From Haloplanus sp. CK5-1 (GTDB taxonomy: Archaea > Halobacteriota > Halobacteria > Halobacteriales > Haloferacaceae), in assembly GCF_037201915.1 (NCBI RefSeq), contig NZ_CP147505.1, forward strand, positions 1,054,001-1,118,000: 64,000 nucleotides of DNA, in the 5' to 3' direction. Positions 44,348 through 52,204 of the stretch are shown here, piece by piece. The notes below the pieces were generated by a model. The model was not told the origin of the DNA. It saw only the letters and a list, made by a program, of their open reading frames with translations, and did not search any database. How positions within the stretch are numbered: the first letter of the stretch is position 1; every line of letters begins with the position of its first letter. Both the position numbers and the translations under genes were made by a program.

Positions 44348-44833
44348 TCAGGCCCCCGCCCCGGACGTCTCGGCTGCCACCTCCCGCACCGCGTCGTAGT
44401 CGGGTTCCTGCTTCGGATTCTCGGCCTCCCACCGGTAAGTCACCGTCCCGTCGCCGTCGACGACGAACACCGCCCGCCGGGCGACGCGGATGTCTCCCGG
44501 TTGGAAGGACGACGCGACGCCGTAGGCGTCGATCAGATCACGGCGCTCGTCGCTGAGCAGGCCGAAGGTCAGGTCGTTTTGCCGCCGGAACTCGTTGAGG
44601 GTGTAGGGCAGGTCGACGCTGACGCCGTACACCGTCGCGCCGACGTTCTCGAAGTTCGCGAGTCGGTCGCGGAAGGTACACATCTCGGTCGTGCAGGTGT
44701 TGGTGAAGGCCGCGGGGAAGAACGCGAGAACGATCGGCGCGTCGTCTAATCGTTCGGACAGGGTGAACGTCTCGACGTCGCCGTTCGCGAGCGGGACGGT
44801 GAAGTCGGGAGCCGCGTCGCCGGTGTCGAGCAT
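44348..44833 (-). CDS. Peroxiredoxin (PrxQ/BCP or AhpC/TSA type)
   Basis: A 161-residue thiol peroxidase. The active site is PAAFTNTC, with peroxidatic Cys47; Cys52 five residues on is in the place of the resolving Cys of PrxQ-type enzymes. Reduces hydrogen peroxide and alkyl hydroperoxides in the cytoplasm. ATG 44833 gives the normal N-terminus. Confidence 0.92.
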   Translation of the reverse strand: MLDTGDAAPDFTVPLANGDVETFTLSERLDDAPIVLAFFPAAFTNTCTTEMCTFRDRLANFENVGATVYGVSVDLPYTLNEFRRQNDLTFGLLSDERRDLIDAYGVASSFQPGDIRVARRAVFVVDGDGTVTYRWEAENPKQEPDYDAVREVAAETSGAGA

Positions 44834-44944
44834 ACGCCGCGTTCGGACGACCACGATATGACGTTTGCGGGTCGTCGACCGGCACCGTTCGCCGCCCCGC
44901 CGCCACACATCGCCGCCAGCCCTACCCACCCTTCGGTCCAAAAA

Positions 44945-44953
44945 GCCTATAAT
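44945..44953 (+). promoter_or_regulatory. TATA box for tatA
   Basis: GCCTATAAT lies about 24-35 bases ahead of the tatA start (GTG 44977 or ATG 44980). Confidence 0.6.
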
Positions 44954-44979
44954 CGCGAACAGGCTAGCCGGGTGTAGTG

Positions 44980-45267
44980 ATGCACGATCCAATCGTTCCA
45001 CTGTTCCCCGGGTTGCCCGGCGGGCCGGAGTTGCTCATCGTCCTCTTCGTCCTCGTCTTGCTGTTCGGGGCGAACAAGATCCCCAAACTGGCCCGTTCGA
45101 CCGGGCAGGCCATGGGTGAGTTCAGACGGGGTCGCGAGGAGATCGAGGAGGAACTGCAGGAGGGGGCCGAATCGGGGGGCGACTCCGCGTCCGCGACGGA
45201 CGAGGCGGACACCACGGCTACGACGACCGACGACGAGGCCGAGACGGAATCCACTACGAGCAACTGA
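44980..45267 (+). CDS. tatA: Twin-arginine translocase subunit TatA/TatE
   Basis: A 95-residue protein with the short periplasm-side N-terminus, one membrane helix (ELLIVLFVLVLLFGANKIPKLA), an amphipathic helix and an acidic Glu/Asp/Thr-rich tail, the exact layout of TatA. Builds the pore for folded Tat substrates, the major export path in haloarchaea; substrates with Tat signals in this window include the copper-protein-like lipoprotein at 51520. A GTG one codon upstream is also possible. Confidence 0.92.
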   Translation: MHDPIVPLFPGLPGGPELLIVLFVLVLLFGANKIPKLARSTGQAMGEFRRGREEIEEELQEGAESGGDSASATDEADTTATTTDDEAETESTTSN

Positions 45268-45615
45268 CGGGACCGCTCCGGTCCCCGCGGACCCGGCAGG
45301 GGTTCGCCACCCCGCTTTTTCGGCGGCAGTGGTCGTGTTGAAGTAAGCGAGTGAAACTGGAACCACCTCGTTGTGCTCCTCGTGCTTCGGTCTGTGGTGC
45401 TTGTGACACCGGGAGAACGTTGCTCTCCCGAGCTCACGGCGACTCCGTCGCCGTGAACGGCCGTCGTCCTCCAGCAGCGAGGGAGCGAAGCTCCCTCGGA
45501 CAATCGGGTGGCACTGCCGCCCGAGACGACGGGGTTTCGAGGTGTCTTCGATTCGGTCACTCTAATCGCGGCAGTCGGGACAACACATTAGACGCTCCCC
45601 TACGACCGCCCGACC
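45268..45615. other. Gene-poor spacer with structured region
   Basis: A 348-base gap between tatA and the small gene at 45616. No convincing protein-coding frame: the open frames here have no recognisable product and change across strands. Most of the stretch is occupied by the four-hairpin element described separately. The first 140 bases (45268-45409) hold a TGGTGC...CACC short hairpin and nothing else I can name. Confidence 0.7.
45410..45524 (+). ncRNA. Candidate structured RNA with four consecutive hairpins
   Basis: Four strong stem-loops follow each other: 45410-45430 (7 bp, 7-base loop), 45434-45456 (9 bp, loop CTCCG), 45478-45498 (9 bp, loop GAA) and 45504-45524 (9 bp with one G-U, loop ACT). 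Stems are mostly GC. This is far beyond chance for 115 bases and is not a terminator pattern. The strand is not certain, since hairpins fold on both. It could be an RNA gene, an mRNA leader for the gene at 45616, or a relic of an IS200/IS605 element 3' end, whose guide RNAs are similarly folded; no tnpB remnant is visible. Confidence 0.5.
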
Positions 45616-45921
45616 ATGGACGATACCGATGCCCTCACGCGACAGGCGACACGACTCCACGACGAGACGCCCCACGCGGTTCGGGTGTCGGTGACGCTGT
45701 CGAACGACACCCGCGAACTGCTGAGCGAGATCCGGGACGACCTGAACGACCGTGCCGGGGAGCCGATCCTGAACACGAACGATGTCGTCCGTCTGGCGCT
45801 TCGGGCGGGGGCGCGGTACCACGAAACCGAGGCCGATCCGTCGGATGCGGACGCGCCGGACATCCGGGCGCTCACTGCGGTCATCCACGAGACGATAGAA
45901 AACGCAGAGAAAGAAGCGTAG
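45616..45921 (+). CDS. Small hypothetical protein, possibly ribbon-helix-helix
   Basis: A 101-residue acidic protein. AVRVSVTLSNDTRELLSEIRDDLNDR followed by NTNDVVRLALRAGARYH has the strand-helix-helix order of ribbon-helix-helix DNA-binding proteins, but similarity is too weak to be sure. It is downstream of the four-hairpin element and tail to tail with the formamidase gene (13 bases), so it might be a local regulator. Confidence 0.62.
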   Translation: MDDTDALTRQATRLHDETPHAVRVSVTLSNDTRELLSEIRDDLNDRAGEPILNTNDVVRLALRAGARYHETEADPSDADAPDIRALTAVIHETIENAEKEA

Positions 45922-45934
45922 GCGAGCGCTCCGA

Positions 45935-47206
45935 TCAGCCGAGCGGGTCGTCGGTGACGAGGAGGTCGCCGCGGTCTTCGGCGTTACCGAGGCTGCCCGG
46001 CGAGAGGTCGAACTCGAAGGCTCCGGTGGGCAGCGCGAGCGTCGAACAGGAGTTCGGGACGTCGACCATGCCGCTGTGGCGTCCCTCGATGGGGACGGTC
46101 CCGAGGATGTGGAGGGCCTGCTGACCCGTGTAGCCGAACTTCTTCAGGTAGTCGATGGCTTGGAGGCAGGCGCGCCGGTAGGACGTGTGGGAGTTCATGT
46201 ACTGCTGTTCGCCGTCTTCGGTGACGGAGTAGCCACAGAACGTGACGTAGTCCTCGAAGTTGGGCCCGCGGTGGCCCGGTTCGAAGATGGGGTGGGTGAC
46301 CCCGTGATCCTCCATCCCGTTCTTGACGACTTCGAACTTGCAGTCGACGTAGCCGGCCATCTCGATGGCACCACAGAAGGTGATCTCGCCGTCACCCTGC
46401 GAGGCGTGGAAGTCGCCGACGCCGAACTTGCCGCCCTCGACGTAGACGGGGAAGTAGACCGTCGTCCCGATAGAGAGGTCCTTGATGTCGTGGTTGCCGC
46501 CGTGTTCCCGCGGCGGGACGGTCCGGGCGGCCTCCCCCGCGGCCTCGTCGGCCGCGTCGGGATCCATCTCGCCCATCTGTGCGCCGTCCTTGTTCGGCGG
46601 GTTCGCGACGCCCGGCTCCTCCTTTCCAGTCGGATGGTTCGGGATCGACTCGGGATCCTCGGCGTGCTTGTCGATGAGCTCCTGTTCGCGTTCGTTCCAC
46701 TCCTCGAGGAGCTCCTGACTGGGGGCACAGCCGGCGAGTCCGGGGTGGATCTTCCCCTCGTAGCGAACGTCGGGGACGTGCCGCGACGAGACGGTGTAGC
46801 CGTCGATGTCCCAGACCGACTTCGCCGCATCGGGGAAGTGGTCCGTGAGGAACCCGCCCCCGTTCTGCTGGGAGAACGTGCCGGTGAATCCGAACTCGGA
46901 GCGGTCGTTGAGCGGCCCCATGTCGAGGAACTCGACCTTGAGGAGGTCGCCCGGTTCGGCCCCGTTGACGTGGACCGGTCCGGCGAGGTAGTGTACCTGG
47001 TTGAGGTCCACGTCCCGAACCTCGTTGGGGTCGTCCGCGTCGGTGATCTGTCCGCCGGTCCAGTCGAGCGCTTCGAGGCGTGCGGTCTCGCCGTCGTCGA
47101 CCTCTACTGCGGCCGGGATATCGGGGTGCCACCGGTTGAACGGGTTCGCCCCGGGTTGTTCGTCGGGGGGGCTGTCGGTGTCGACTTCGAATTTCACTTC
47201 GGGCAT
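45935..47206 (-). CDS. fmdA: Formamidase/acetamidase
   Basis: A 423-residue hydrolase that releases ammonia from formamide or acetamide. Characteristic segments: ALDWTGGQI, HYLAGPVHVNGAEPGDLL, NGGGFLTDHFPDA, IHPGLAGCAP, and GDGEITFCGAIEMAG with the conserved Cys. The C-terminal part (GYTGQQALHILGTVPIEGRHSG, DVPNSC) is complete. It follows the amiS channel gene on the same strand, giving an amide uptake and hydrolysis operon. A decayed paralog lies at 48925-49719. Confidence 0.9.
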   Translation of the reverse strand: MPEVKFEVDTDSPPDEQPGANPFNRWHPDIPAAVEVDDGETARLEALDWTGGQITDADDPNEVRDVDLNQVHYLAGPVHVNGAEPGDLLKVEFLDMGPLNDRSEFGFTGTFSQQNGGGFLTDHFPDAAKSVWDIDGYTVSSRHVPDVRYEGKIHPGLAGCAPSQELLEEWNEREQELIDKHAEDPESIPNHPTGKEEPGVANPPNKDGAQMGEMDPDAADEAAGEAARTVPPREHGGNHDIKDLSIGTTVYFPVYVEGGKFGVGDFHASQGDGEITFCGAIEMAGYVDCKFEVVKNGMEDHGVTHPIFEPGHRGPNFEDYVTFCGYSVTEDGEQQYMNSHTSYRRACLQAIDYLKKFGYTGQQALHILGTVPIEGRHSGMVDVPNSCSTLALPTGAFEFDLSPGSLGNAEDRGDLLVTDDPLG

Positions 47207-47216
47207 TGGTATCAGA

Positions 47217-47310
47217 GCTCGTGCTCCGTCCCCAAATGTAATCTACCGTGACTTAATACTAATGTAACAATTCTGATTGACAGTTTTATGTGATCTTTTT
47301 TGATACGTAC
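47217..47310. other. AT-rich spacer between amiS and fmdA
   Basis: This spacer contains runs such as ACTTAATACTAATGTAACAA and a T-rich stretch near 47296, much more AT-rich than anything else in the window. On the minus strand an ATTAAGT at about 47253 could be an extra promoter for fmdA. The T-run downstream of amiS could equally be a terminator. Confidence 0.5.
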
Positions 47311-47325
47311 GATCCGGGCGACGGC

Positions 47326-47850
47326 TCACGCCCAGGGCCAGAAGCCGGCGGCCATCAGGTAGCCACCGACGGCCGTGGCGACGCCCGTCACCGCGGTGAA
47401 CCAGCCGACCGGGGCGGTGAACTCGTCGCGCTCCAACCCGAGGAGGACGAAGAAGGCGGCCCAGAGCACCGCCCAGAGCCACCAGAGCCCGGTGAGTCCC
47501 AAGTCACCCGTGAGCAAGACGAGGTAACCGGTCGGGAGGGCGGTGAGCGCGACGAAAAAGCAGTACCACCCGAACGATCGCTGGTCCTCGATGCCCCGGA
47601 TGGCGTTCGCACCGATCCAGAGGTACGTCATCGAGAACAGCAACGTCCCAGCGGCGTTGAACGGCGTCCCCTCCGAGGCGTCGCCGCCGAACCCCCACCA
47701 GAGGACGATCAGGAACGTGATTGCCCCGGTGAGGAAGTTGAAGATGGCCACGTCGCTGTCCGATCCGTGACCGAGGAGCCACAACCCGTTGACGAAGAGG
47801 ACCCCGCCGACGAACAGAAGCCCCATCCCGAGAACACTATACAGCGACAT
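47326..47850 (-). CDS. amiS: AmiS/UreI-family amide or urea channel
   Basis: A 174-residue protein with six predicted membrane helices (LLFVGGVLFVNGLWLLG, FLTGAITFLIVLWW, TLLFSMTYLWIGANA and others), the layout of AmiS/UreI. It lets small amides or urea cross the membrane passively. Upstream of fmdA on the same strand, so substrate entry and hydrolysis are linked. Its promoter region holds an ACATG-A-CATGT palindrome. Confidence 0.88.
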   Translation of the reverse strand: MSLYSVLGMGLLFVGGVLFVNGLWLLGHGSDSDVAIFNFLTGAITFLIVLWWGFGGDASEGTPFNAAGTLLFSMTYLWIGANAIRGIEDQRSFGWYCFFVALTALPTGYLVLLTGDLGLTGLWWLWAVLWAAFFVLLGLERDEFTAPVGWFTAVTGVATAVGGYLMAAGFWPWA

Positions 47851-47889
47851 GTTCCCCGATCACTCCAGCGCCGCGTGTGGTAGTTGAAC

Positions 47890-47930
47890 ACATGACATGT
47901 CGACCAACGACCATCAATACCTTATACTTT
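47890..47930 (-). promoter_or_regulatory. Candidate promoter/operator of the amide operon
   Basis: On the minus strand GTATAAGG (about 47920-47927) is a TATA candidate. Downstream of it, at 47890-47900, sits a perfect 5-1-5 palindrome ACATG-A-CATGT that would lie in the leader and could bind a dimeric regulator. A second imperfect dyad TACTT-GT-AAGTA is at 47930-47941. Function is inferred from position only. Confidence 0.45.
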
Positions 47931-48040
47931 ACTTGTAAGTATTCGGGTAATAATTCCGTCGCTCCGACACGTCCCGGTCGGGGTGTCGTCGGCACCGGAC
48001 TTAATGTCGGTTCGGTGCGAAGCGTCGGCCGACTCACCAC

Positions 48041-48430
48041 ATGACGACGGTCGAACGCCTCCGGACGGCAGAACTCGTCTTCCTCGTCGCAGTCGGCGGG
48101 TTCGCGGGTGCGAGCCTTCGCCACGTCGTCTCGCTCGCCGTCCCCGGCCTCGGCGGCACGTTCGCCGCGAACGTCACCGGCTGTCTCGCCCTCGGGGTCC
48201 TGGCGTACGAGGCCGAACTCGTCGGCGTCGTCGCCGAAGAGACGTACTACGCCGCCGCGACGGGCTTTCTCTCCTCGTTTACCACCTACAGCACGTTCGC
48301 CCTCGAAGTCGTCCAGTCGCCGACGCTCGTGGGCGTCGGCTACGTCGTCTCGACGTACGCCGTCGGCTTCGCCGCCGTCCTCGTCGGGAGAGGGGTCGCT
48401 CGGACGCTCGCGGGGGTCGTCGGGTCGTGA
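48041..48430 (+). CDS. crcB: CrcB/Fluc fluoride channel, first copy
   Basis: A 129-residue protein with four membrane helices. Family motifs are GGFAGASLRHVVS (first helix), FAANVTGCLALG and FLSSFTTYSTFALE. It exports toxic fluoride. It is paired with a second copy by a 4-base overlap; two copies make the antiparallel heterodimer used by species without dual-topology Fluc. Confidence 0.92.
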   Translation: MTTVERLRTAELVFLVAVGGFAGASLRHVVSLAVPGLGGTFAANVTGCLALGVLAYEAELVGVVAEETYYAAATGFLSSFTTYSTFALEVVQSPTLVGVGYVVSTYAVGFAAVLVGRGVARTLAGVVGS

Positions 48431-48786
48431 ATCCCGCCTATCTGATCGGTGCCGGCGCGGCCGTCGGCGCTGTGGCGCGGTACGCCACGAACGGGTACGT
48501 CGGCCGTGTCACCGCGGACCGGCGGTTCCCGTACGGGACGTTCACCGTCAACGTCCTCGGCTCGTTCGTCCTCGCCCTCGTCACCTTCCTCGGCGCGGGA
48601 TCTGACGTGCTCGCCCTCGTCGGCACCGGTGCCTGCGGGTCGTACACGACGTTCTCCTCCTTCTCGGTCGATACGGTTCGGCTCTGGGAGGACGGGGACC
48701 GCGTCCTCGCCGTGTGGAACGCCGCCGTCAACCTGTTCGGTGCGCTCGCGGGCATCGGGCTCGCGGCCGTCGTGGCGGGGATCTAA
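48427..48786 (+). CDS. crcB: CrcB/Fluc fluoride channel, second copy
   Basis: A 119-residue protein starting with GTG in a GTGA overlap with the first copy. Motifs GAGAAVGAVARYATN, FTVNVLGSFVLALVTF and GACGSYTTFSSFSVDT match CrcB. It should form the channel with the upstream protein, inserted in opposite orientation. Tail to tail with the decayed region that follows. Confidence 0.92.
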   Translation: MNPAYLIGAGAAVGAVARYATNGYVGRVTADRRFPYGTFTVNVLGSFVLALVTFLGAGSDVLALVGTGACGSYTTFSSFSVDTVRLWEDGDRVLAVWNAAVNLFGALAGIGLAAVVAGI

Positions 48787-48925
48787 TCGGCGTCGGGGAA
48801 CAGCCCGAAGAGGAGTTCGGCCTCCTCGTGCGTGCCCTCGACTACGGCCGATCCGACCTTCGACCACCTCCGCTCCGCGACGAGCCGGTCGGCGAGTCGC
48901 TGGGCGCCGTCGGCGTCGGTCCCCG
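48783..48925 (-). pseudogene. 3' fragment of an unidentified gene
   Basis: On the minus strand an open frame encodes DGAQRLADRLVAERRWSK and about 25 further residues before a stop at 48783. It reads like a genuine C-terminus, but upstream the frame runs into antisense of the formamidase remnant. So it is the severed end of an unknown gene, cut by a rearrangement near 48925. I cannot identify the family. Confidence 0.45.
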
Positions 48926-49719
48926 GCGAGAAGTTCCGCGTCGAATGTCTCGACTGGACAGGCGGACAGATCGTCAACGACGACGGCGCCAACGACATCC
49001 GGGACGTGGGGTTGACGCCCAACCACCACCTGAGTGGCCCATCGAGGTCGAGGGCGCGGAACCCGGCGACATCCTCGTCGTCGACATCCTCGACATCGGT
49101 TCTTTCTCGGATCACGAGTGGGAGTTCACCGGGTTCTTGGACTTGGAGAACGGGGGTGGATTCCTCACGGATCACTTACCCGAGGCGCGCAAGGCTATCC
49201 GGGAGATCGACGGCGTCTACACCCGGTCGCGTCGCGTTCCGGGCGTGGACTTCCCCGGCCTAGGGCGACGGCGAGATCACGTTCTGCGGAGCCCTCGAGA
49301 TGTCGGGGTGGATCGACTTCCGGGTCGACCTGATCAAGGGCGGGATGGAGCAGTTCGGCATCGACCACCCCACGTTCAAGCCGGGCAACGTCGAATCGCA
49401 GCTCACCGAGTACATCACTTTCGAGGGATACTCCGTCGACGAGGACGGCACCCAGCACTACAAGAACGCCAACGTCGGCATGCGCCGGGCCTGTCTCGAC
49501 GCCACCGACTACCTGAAGAACTTCGGGTACACCGGTGAACGGGCGTACTTCGCGCTCGGCACCATCCCCGTCGAGAGCCGCATCGCGGGCATCGTCGACC
49601 TGCCGAACACGTGCGTCACCGTTTCGATCCCGCAAGAGGCGTTCGATTTCACCGTCGACCCCAACGACCTCGGGGACGTGGGGAGTCAGTCCCGCGGCAC
49701 CGCCCCGAGACCGTCCTGA
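48925..49719 (+). pseudogene. Decayed second formamidase/acetamidase gene
   Basis: A broken paralog of the intact formamidase at 45935. It starts abruptly at PGEKFRVECLDWTGGQI without an N-terminus. Near 49030-49040 a base is missing (LSGP, then IEVEGAEPGD in another frame). The next segment runs to VDFPG near 49260, where about 130 residues including IHPGLAGC are deleted and the frame changes. The last part, GDGEITFCGALEMSG to the stop at 49719, is intact. So there are a 5' truncation, a frameshift and an internal deletion. Confidence 0.85.
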
Positions 49720-49748
49720 CGCCGACGCGACCGGCTCGGACGCCGGTT

Positions 49749-51410
49749 TTAGTGGCCGATCGCCCAGGGGTAGCCGCCGGTGTCGGCCCGGACGCCACCA
49801 CCCGCGGGTGCTCCGTCGTCGTGGTCGTGTTCACCGACTCCTCCGTCCGACGACTCGGTCTCGATGATCCCGTCGATCCGGAGGAGGAGCGTGGCGGCGT
49901 CCGTCGCGTTGGCGACGACGCGCCGCTTGAGCAGTGCCGGCTCGACGACGCCCCGGTCGGCCACGTCCGCGATCACGCCGCCGTCACCGTCGATACCGGC
50001 ACGGCTCTCCCCCTCGGCGTGTCGCGCCCGAAGGTCGAGCAGCGTGTCGATCGGATCCAGCCCCGCGTTCCGTGCCAGCGCCACGGGAATCGTCTCCAAG
50101 GCGTCCGCGAACGCGTCCACCGCGAGGGCTTCGCGGTCGTCGATCCCGCGGCCGTGTGCCCGGAGGTCGCCGGCGAGTGCCACCTCCGCCGCACCGCCGC
50201 CGGCGACGAGCGTCGGCCGGTCGCCGACGGCGTCGAGGAGGGTGAGCGCGTCGACCACGATACGCTCGGTTTCGTCGACGACGTGGTCGGTCCCGCCCCG
50301 AAGCACGACCGACACCTGCGACGACGACGCCTCGCGGACGATCACGAACGACCCGTCGCCCAGGTCGATCCGCTCGACCTCGTCGGCGCGTCCGACTGCC
50401 GCCGCGTCGAGGGCATCCAGCCGCATGACCGGCGTCGCGCCGGTCGTCCGCTCGAGTTTGTGGATCTCGTCCTGCCGGGTCCGCTCGAACACCAGGACGC
50501 CCTCGTGGGCGAGGCGTGCCCGCAGTCGGTCATCGACCGCCTTCTGACAGAACAGCACGTCCACGTCGAGGGCTGTGAGCATCTCGACGAACCGACGGTA
50601 CTCCTCGTCCTCGAAGGTCCGAGCGCGTTCGAGGTCCTCGACCTCTTCGACGGTGTATCGCGACACCGAGTCGGGCGACTGGATCGTGAGTTCGTCGTCG
50701 ACGACGGCGACGCGTGCGTCCTCGACGTGCCGCGGGACCGATGCGGCGACCTCCGAGAGACTGGTCGAGGACGCGTCCGTGTCGATGACGAGGCCGTCGA
50801 GCAACTCCGAGTCGGTCGTGGCCCCGCCCGCGAACCCGTGGATCGTCACGTCGTCCAGCCGTCCGCGACCGCGGTCGCGCGACGCTCGGAACGCCCGGAC
50901 CGTGAGGTCGGCGAGGGAGGCCGTCCGGGCGTCGTCCCACCGGCCCGTGATCGTCGTCGCGGCCACGCTCCTGAGCGTCTCGTCGTCGCCCGCCGTCCAC
51001 GCCACGTCGTCGAGGGCCGCCCCGGCGCGTCTCGCGGCTTCGCGGTAGCCGCCGACGACCGTCGTCGGGTGAATCCCGTCGTCCAGCAGGTCGCCGGCCT
51101 CGTCCAGCAACCCCCCGGCAAGGGCGATGGCGGCGGTGGAGCCGTCACCGAGTTCGCCGTTCTGAGCGCGCGCGACGTCCGAAATGAGGTTCGCCGCCGG
51201 CGACTCGATATCCATCCGGTCGACGATGCTGCCACCGTCGTTCGTCAGGACGACCGTCCCGTCCCCGACGAGCATCTTGTCGCGCCCGTTCGGTCCGAGC
51301 GTCGTCCGAAGCATCTCGGACAGCGCCACCCCGGCATCGACCGTCAGTTCGTCCGCGTCGCTTCGACCGACCTCCCGGGTTACGTTCGCGATCCGGTCGA
51401 GTCCGTCCAT
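49749..51410 (-). CDS. Divergent thermosome (group II chaperonin) subunit
   Basis: A 553-residue chaperonin subunit. Motifs LGPNGRDKMLVGDGTVVLTNDGG (apical/equatorial ATP site), GDGSTAAIALAGGLLDEA (a GDGTT variant) and VVAGGGAAEVALA near the C-terminus are present. The apical domain is poorly conserved and the sequence is unlike the standard archaeal thermosome. It lacks the Gly-rich methionine tail; it ends with acidic and His residues. It may be a third, specialised subunit. TATA-like CATTTATCAC is at about 51447-51456. Confidence 0.84.
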   Translation of the reverse strand: MDGLDRIANVTREVGRSDADELTVDAGVALSEMLRTTLGPNGRDKMLVGDGTVVLTNDGGSIVDRMDIESPAANLISDVARAQNGELGDGSTAAIALAGGLLDEAGDLLDDGIHPTTVVGGYREAARRAGAALDDVAWTAGDDETLRSVAATTITGRWDDARTASLADLTVRAFRASRDRGRGRLDDVTIHGFAGGATTDSELLDGLVIDTDASSTSLSEVAASVPRHVEDARVAVVDDELTIQSPDSVSRYTVEEVEDLERARTFEDEEYRRFVEMLTALDVDVLFCQKAVDDRLRARLAHEGVLVFERTRQDEIHKLERTTGATPVMRLDALDAAAVGRADEVERIDLGDGSFVIVREASSSQVSVVLRGGTDHVVDETERIVVDALTLLDAVGDRPTLVAGGGAAEVALAGDLRAHGRGIDDREALAVDAFADALETIPVALARNAGLDPIDTLLDLRARHAEGESRAGIDGDGGVIADVADRGVVEPALLKRRVVANATDAATLLLRIDGIIETESSDGGVGEHDHDDGAPAGGGVRADTGGYPWAIGH

Positions 51411-51519
51411 TCTATTGACACCTACGTGGGGGGACGACCGGTCCCGTGATAAATGTGCGCACGGCTTCGGGGTCTCTTCGTCGACGTCGAAACGGGTAGT
51501 CAGTGCCTCGATCCGGCCG

Positions 51520-52062
51520 CTACTGCGGCTCGCAGGGCAGCATCTCTTGGTCGTACTCTTGGTCGCCGACGACGACGGCCGCACAACCGCCGATGTGACC
51601 GAAGTCGTAGTGACACTTGTACTCGTAGACACCCTCTTCGCGGAAGTAGTAACTGATCGGTTCGCTGGAGATGTCCTCTTTCATCTCCCAGTCCGAGGCG
51701 ACGTCGGGGTTCCAGGCCTGCCGACCGCCCTCCCCCGACGGCGACATCGACGTGACGCTGTGCGAGCCGATCCCCTCGTACACCCACTCGACGACAGTGC
51801 CCGGTTCGACCTCGAGCACCATCGGGATGAACGTCTTGTTCTCGACGGTGACCGTCTCGGTCGGGGCGTCTTCCGGCGGCCCGGAGGGTGTCGCCGTCGC
51901 GGTCGCGGTCGGTTCGGGCGTGTCCGTCGCCGTCTCCGTCGCCGTCGAGTCCCCACCGTCGCCGCCGTCGCCACCACCGCCGCCGGATCCACCAGCACAG
52001 CCCGCGAGCGATCCAGCGAGTCCAGCGGCGGCTGCGACGACTTTCCTGCGACTGAATGTCAT
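51520..52062 (-). CDS. Copper-protein (plastocyanin/halocyanin)-like lipoprotein with unusual metal site
   Basis: A 180-residue exported lipoprotein: a Tat signal (SRRKVVAAAAG) and lipobox LAGC with Cys22, then a Gly/Asp and Thr/Pro-rich linker (about 23-66) and a cupredoxin domain (69-180). The ligand loop is not standard: His101 is present, but the C-terminal loop reads CHYDFGHIGGC (Cys150, His151, His156, Cys160), where halocyanins have C-x2-H-x4-M. The Met ligand is missing. It sits on the outer face of the membrane and may carry electrons or bind copper differently. Confidence 0.85.
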   Translation of the reverse strand: MTFSRRKVVAAAAGLAGSLAGCAGGSGGGGGDGGDGGDSTATETATDTPEPTATATATPSGPPEDAPTETVTVENKTFIPMVLEVEPGTVVEWVYEGIGSHSVTSMSPSGEGGRQAWNPDVASDWEMKEDISSEPISYYFREEGVYEYKCHYDFGHIGGCAAVVVGDQEYDQEMLPCEPQ

Positions 52063-52173
52063 GGGATATCGTGCTCCCCGCTAAGTGAGGCCCCTTCAAA
52101 AATCATTCGAGGTCGGCTGACGACCGCACTCCACCGCTACCCCCGATTATCACCGGTTAGATCGGCCGACAGA

Positions 52174-52182
52174 ATTTATATT
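52174..52182 (+). promoter_or_regulatory. TATA box for pilus-like locus 2
   Basis: ATTTATATT, one of the best TATA boxes in the window, lies 23-31 bases ahead of the ATG at 52205, the leaderless spacing. This favours 52205 over the upstream GTG at 52184. Confidence 0.65.
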
Positions 52183-52204
52183 CGTGAAACACCTGATGCG
52201 TGCA

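Noticed and set aside
44964-45560. Minus-strand open frame across tatA and the four-hairpin region as a transposase remnant
   Set aside because: No transposase motif on either strand; the frame is open only because of GC bias.
47950-48040. Fluoride riboswitch upstream of crcB
   Set aside because: The conserved pseudoknot sequences of the known fluoride riboswitch are not visible; only a simple hairpin is present.
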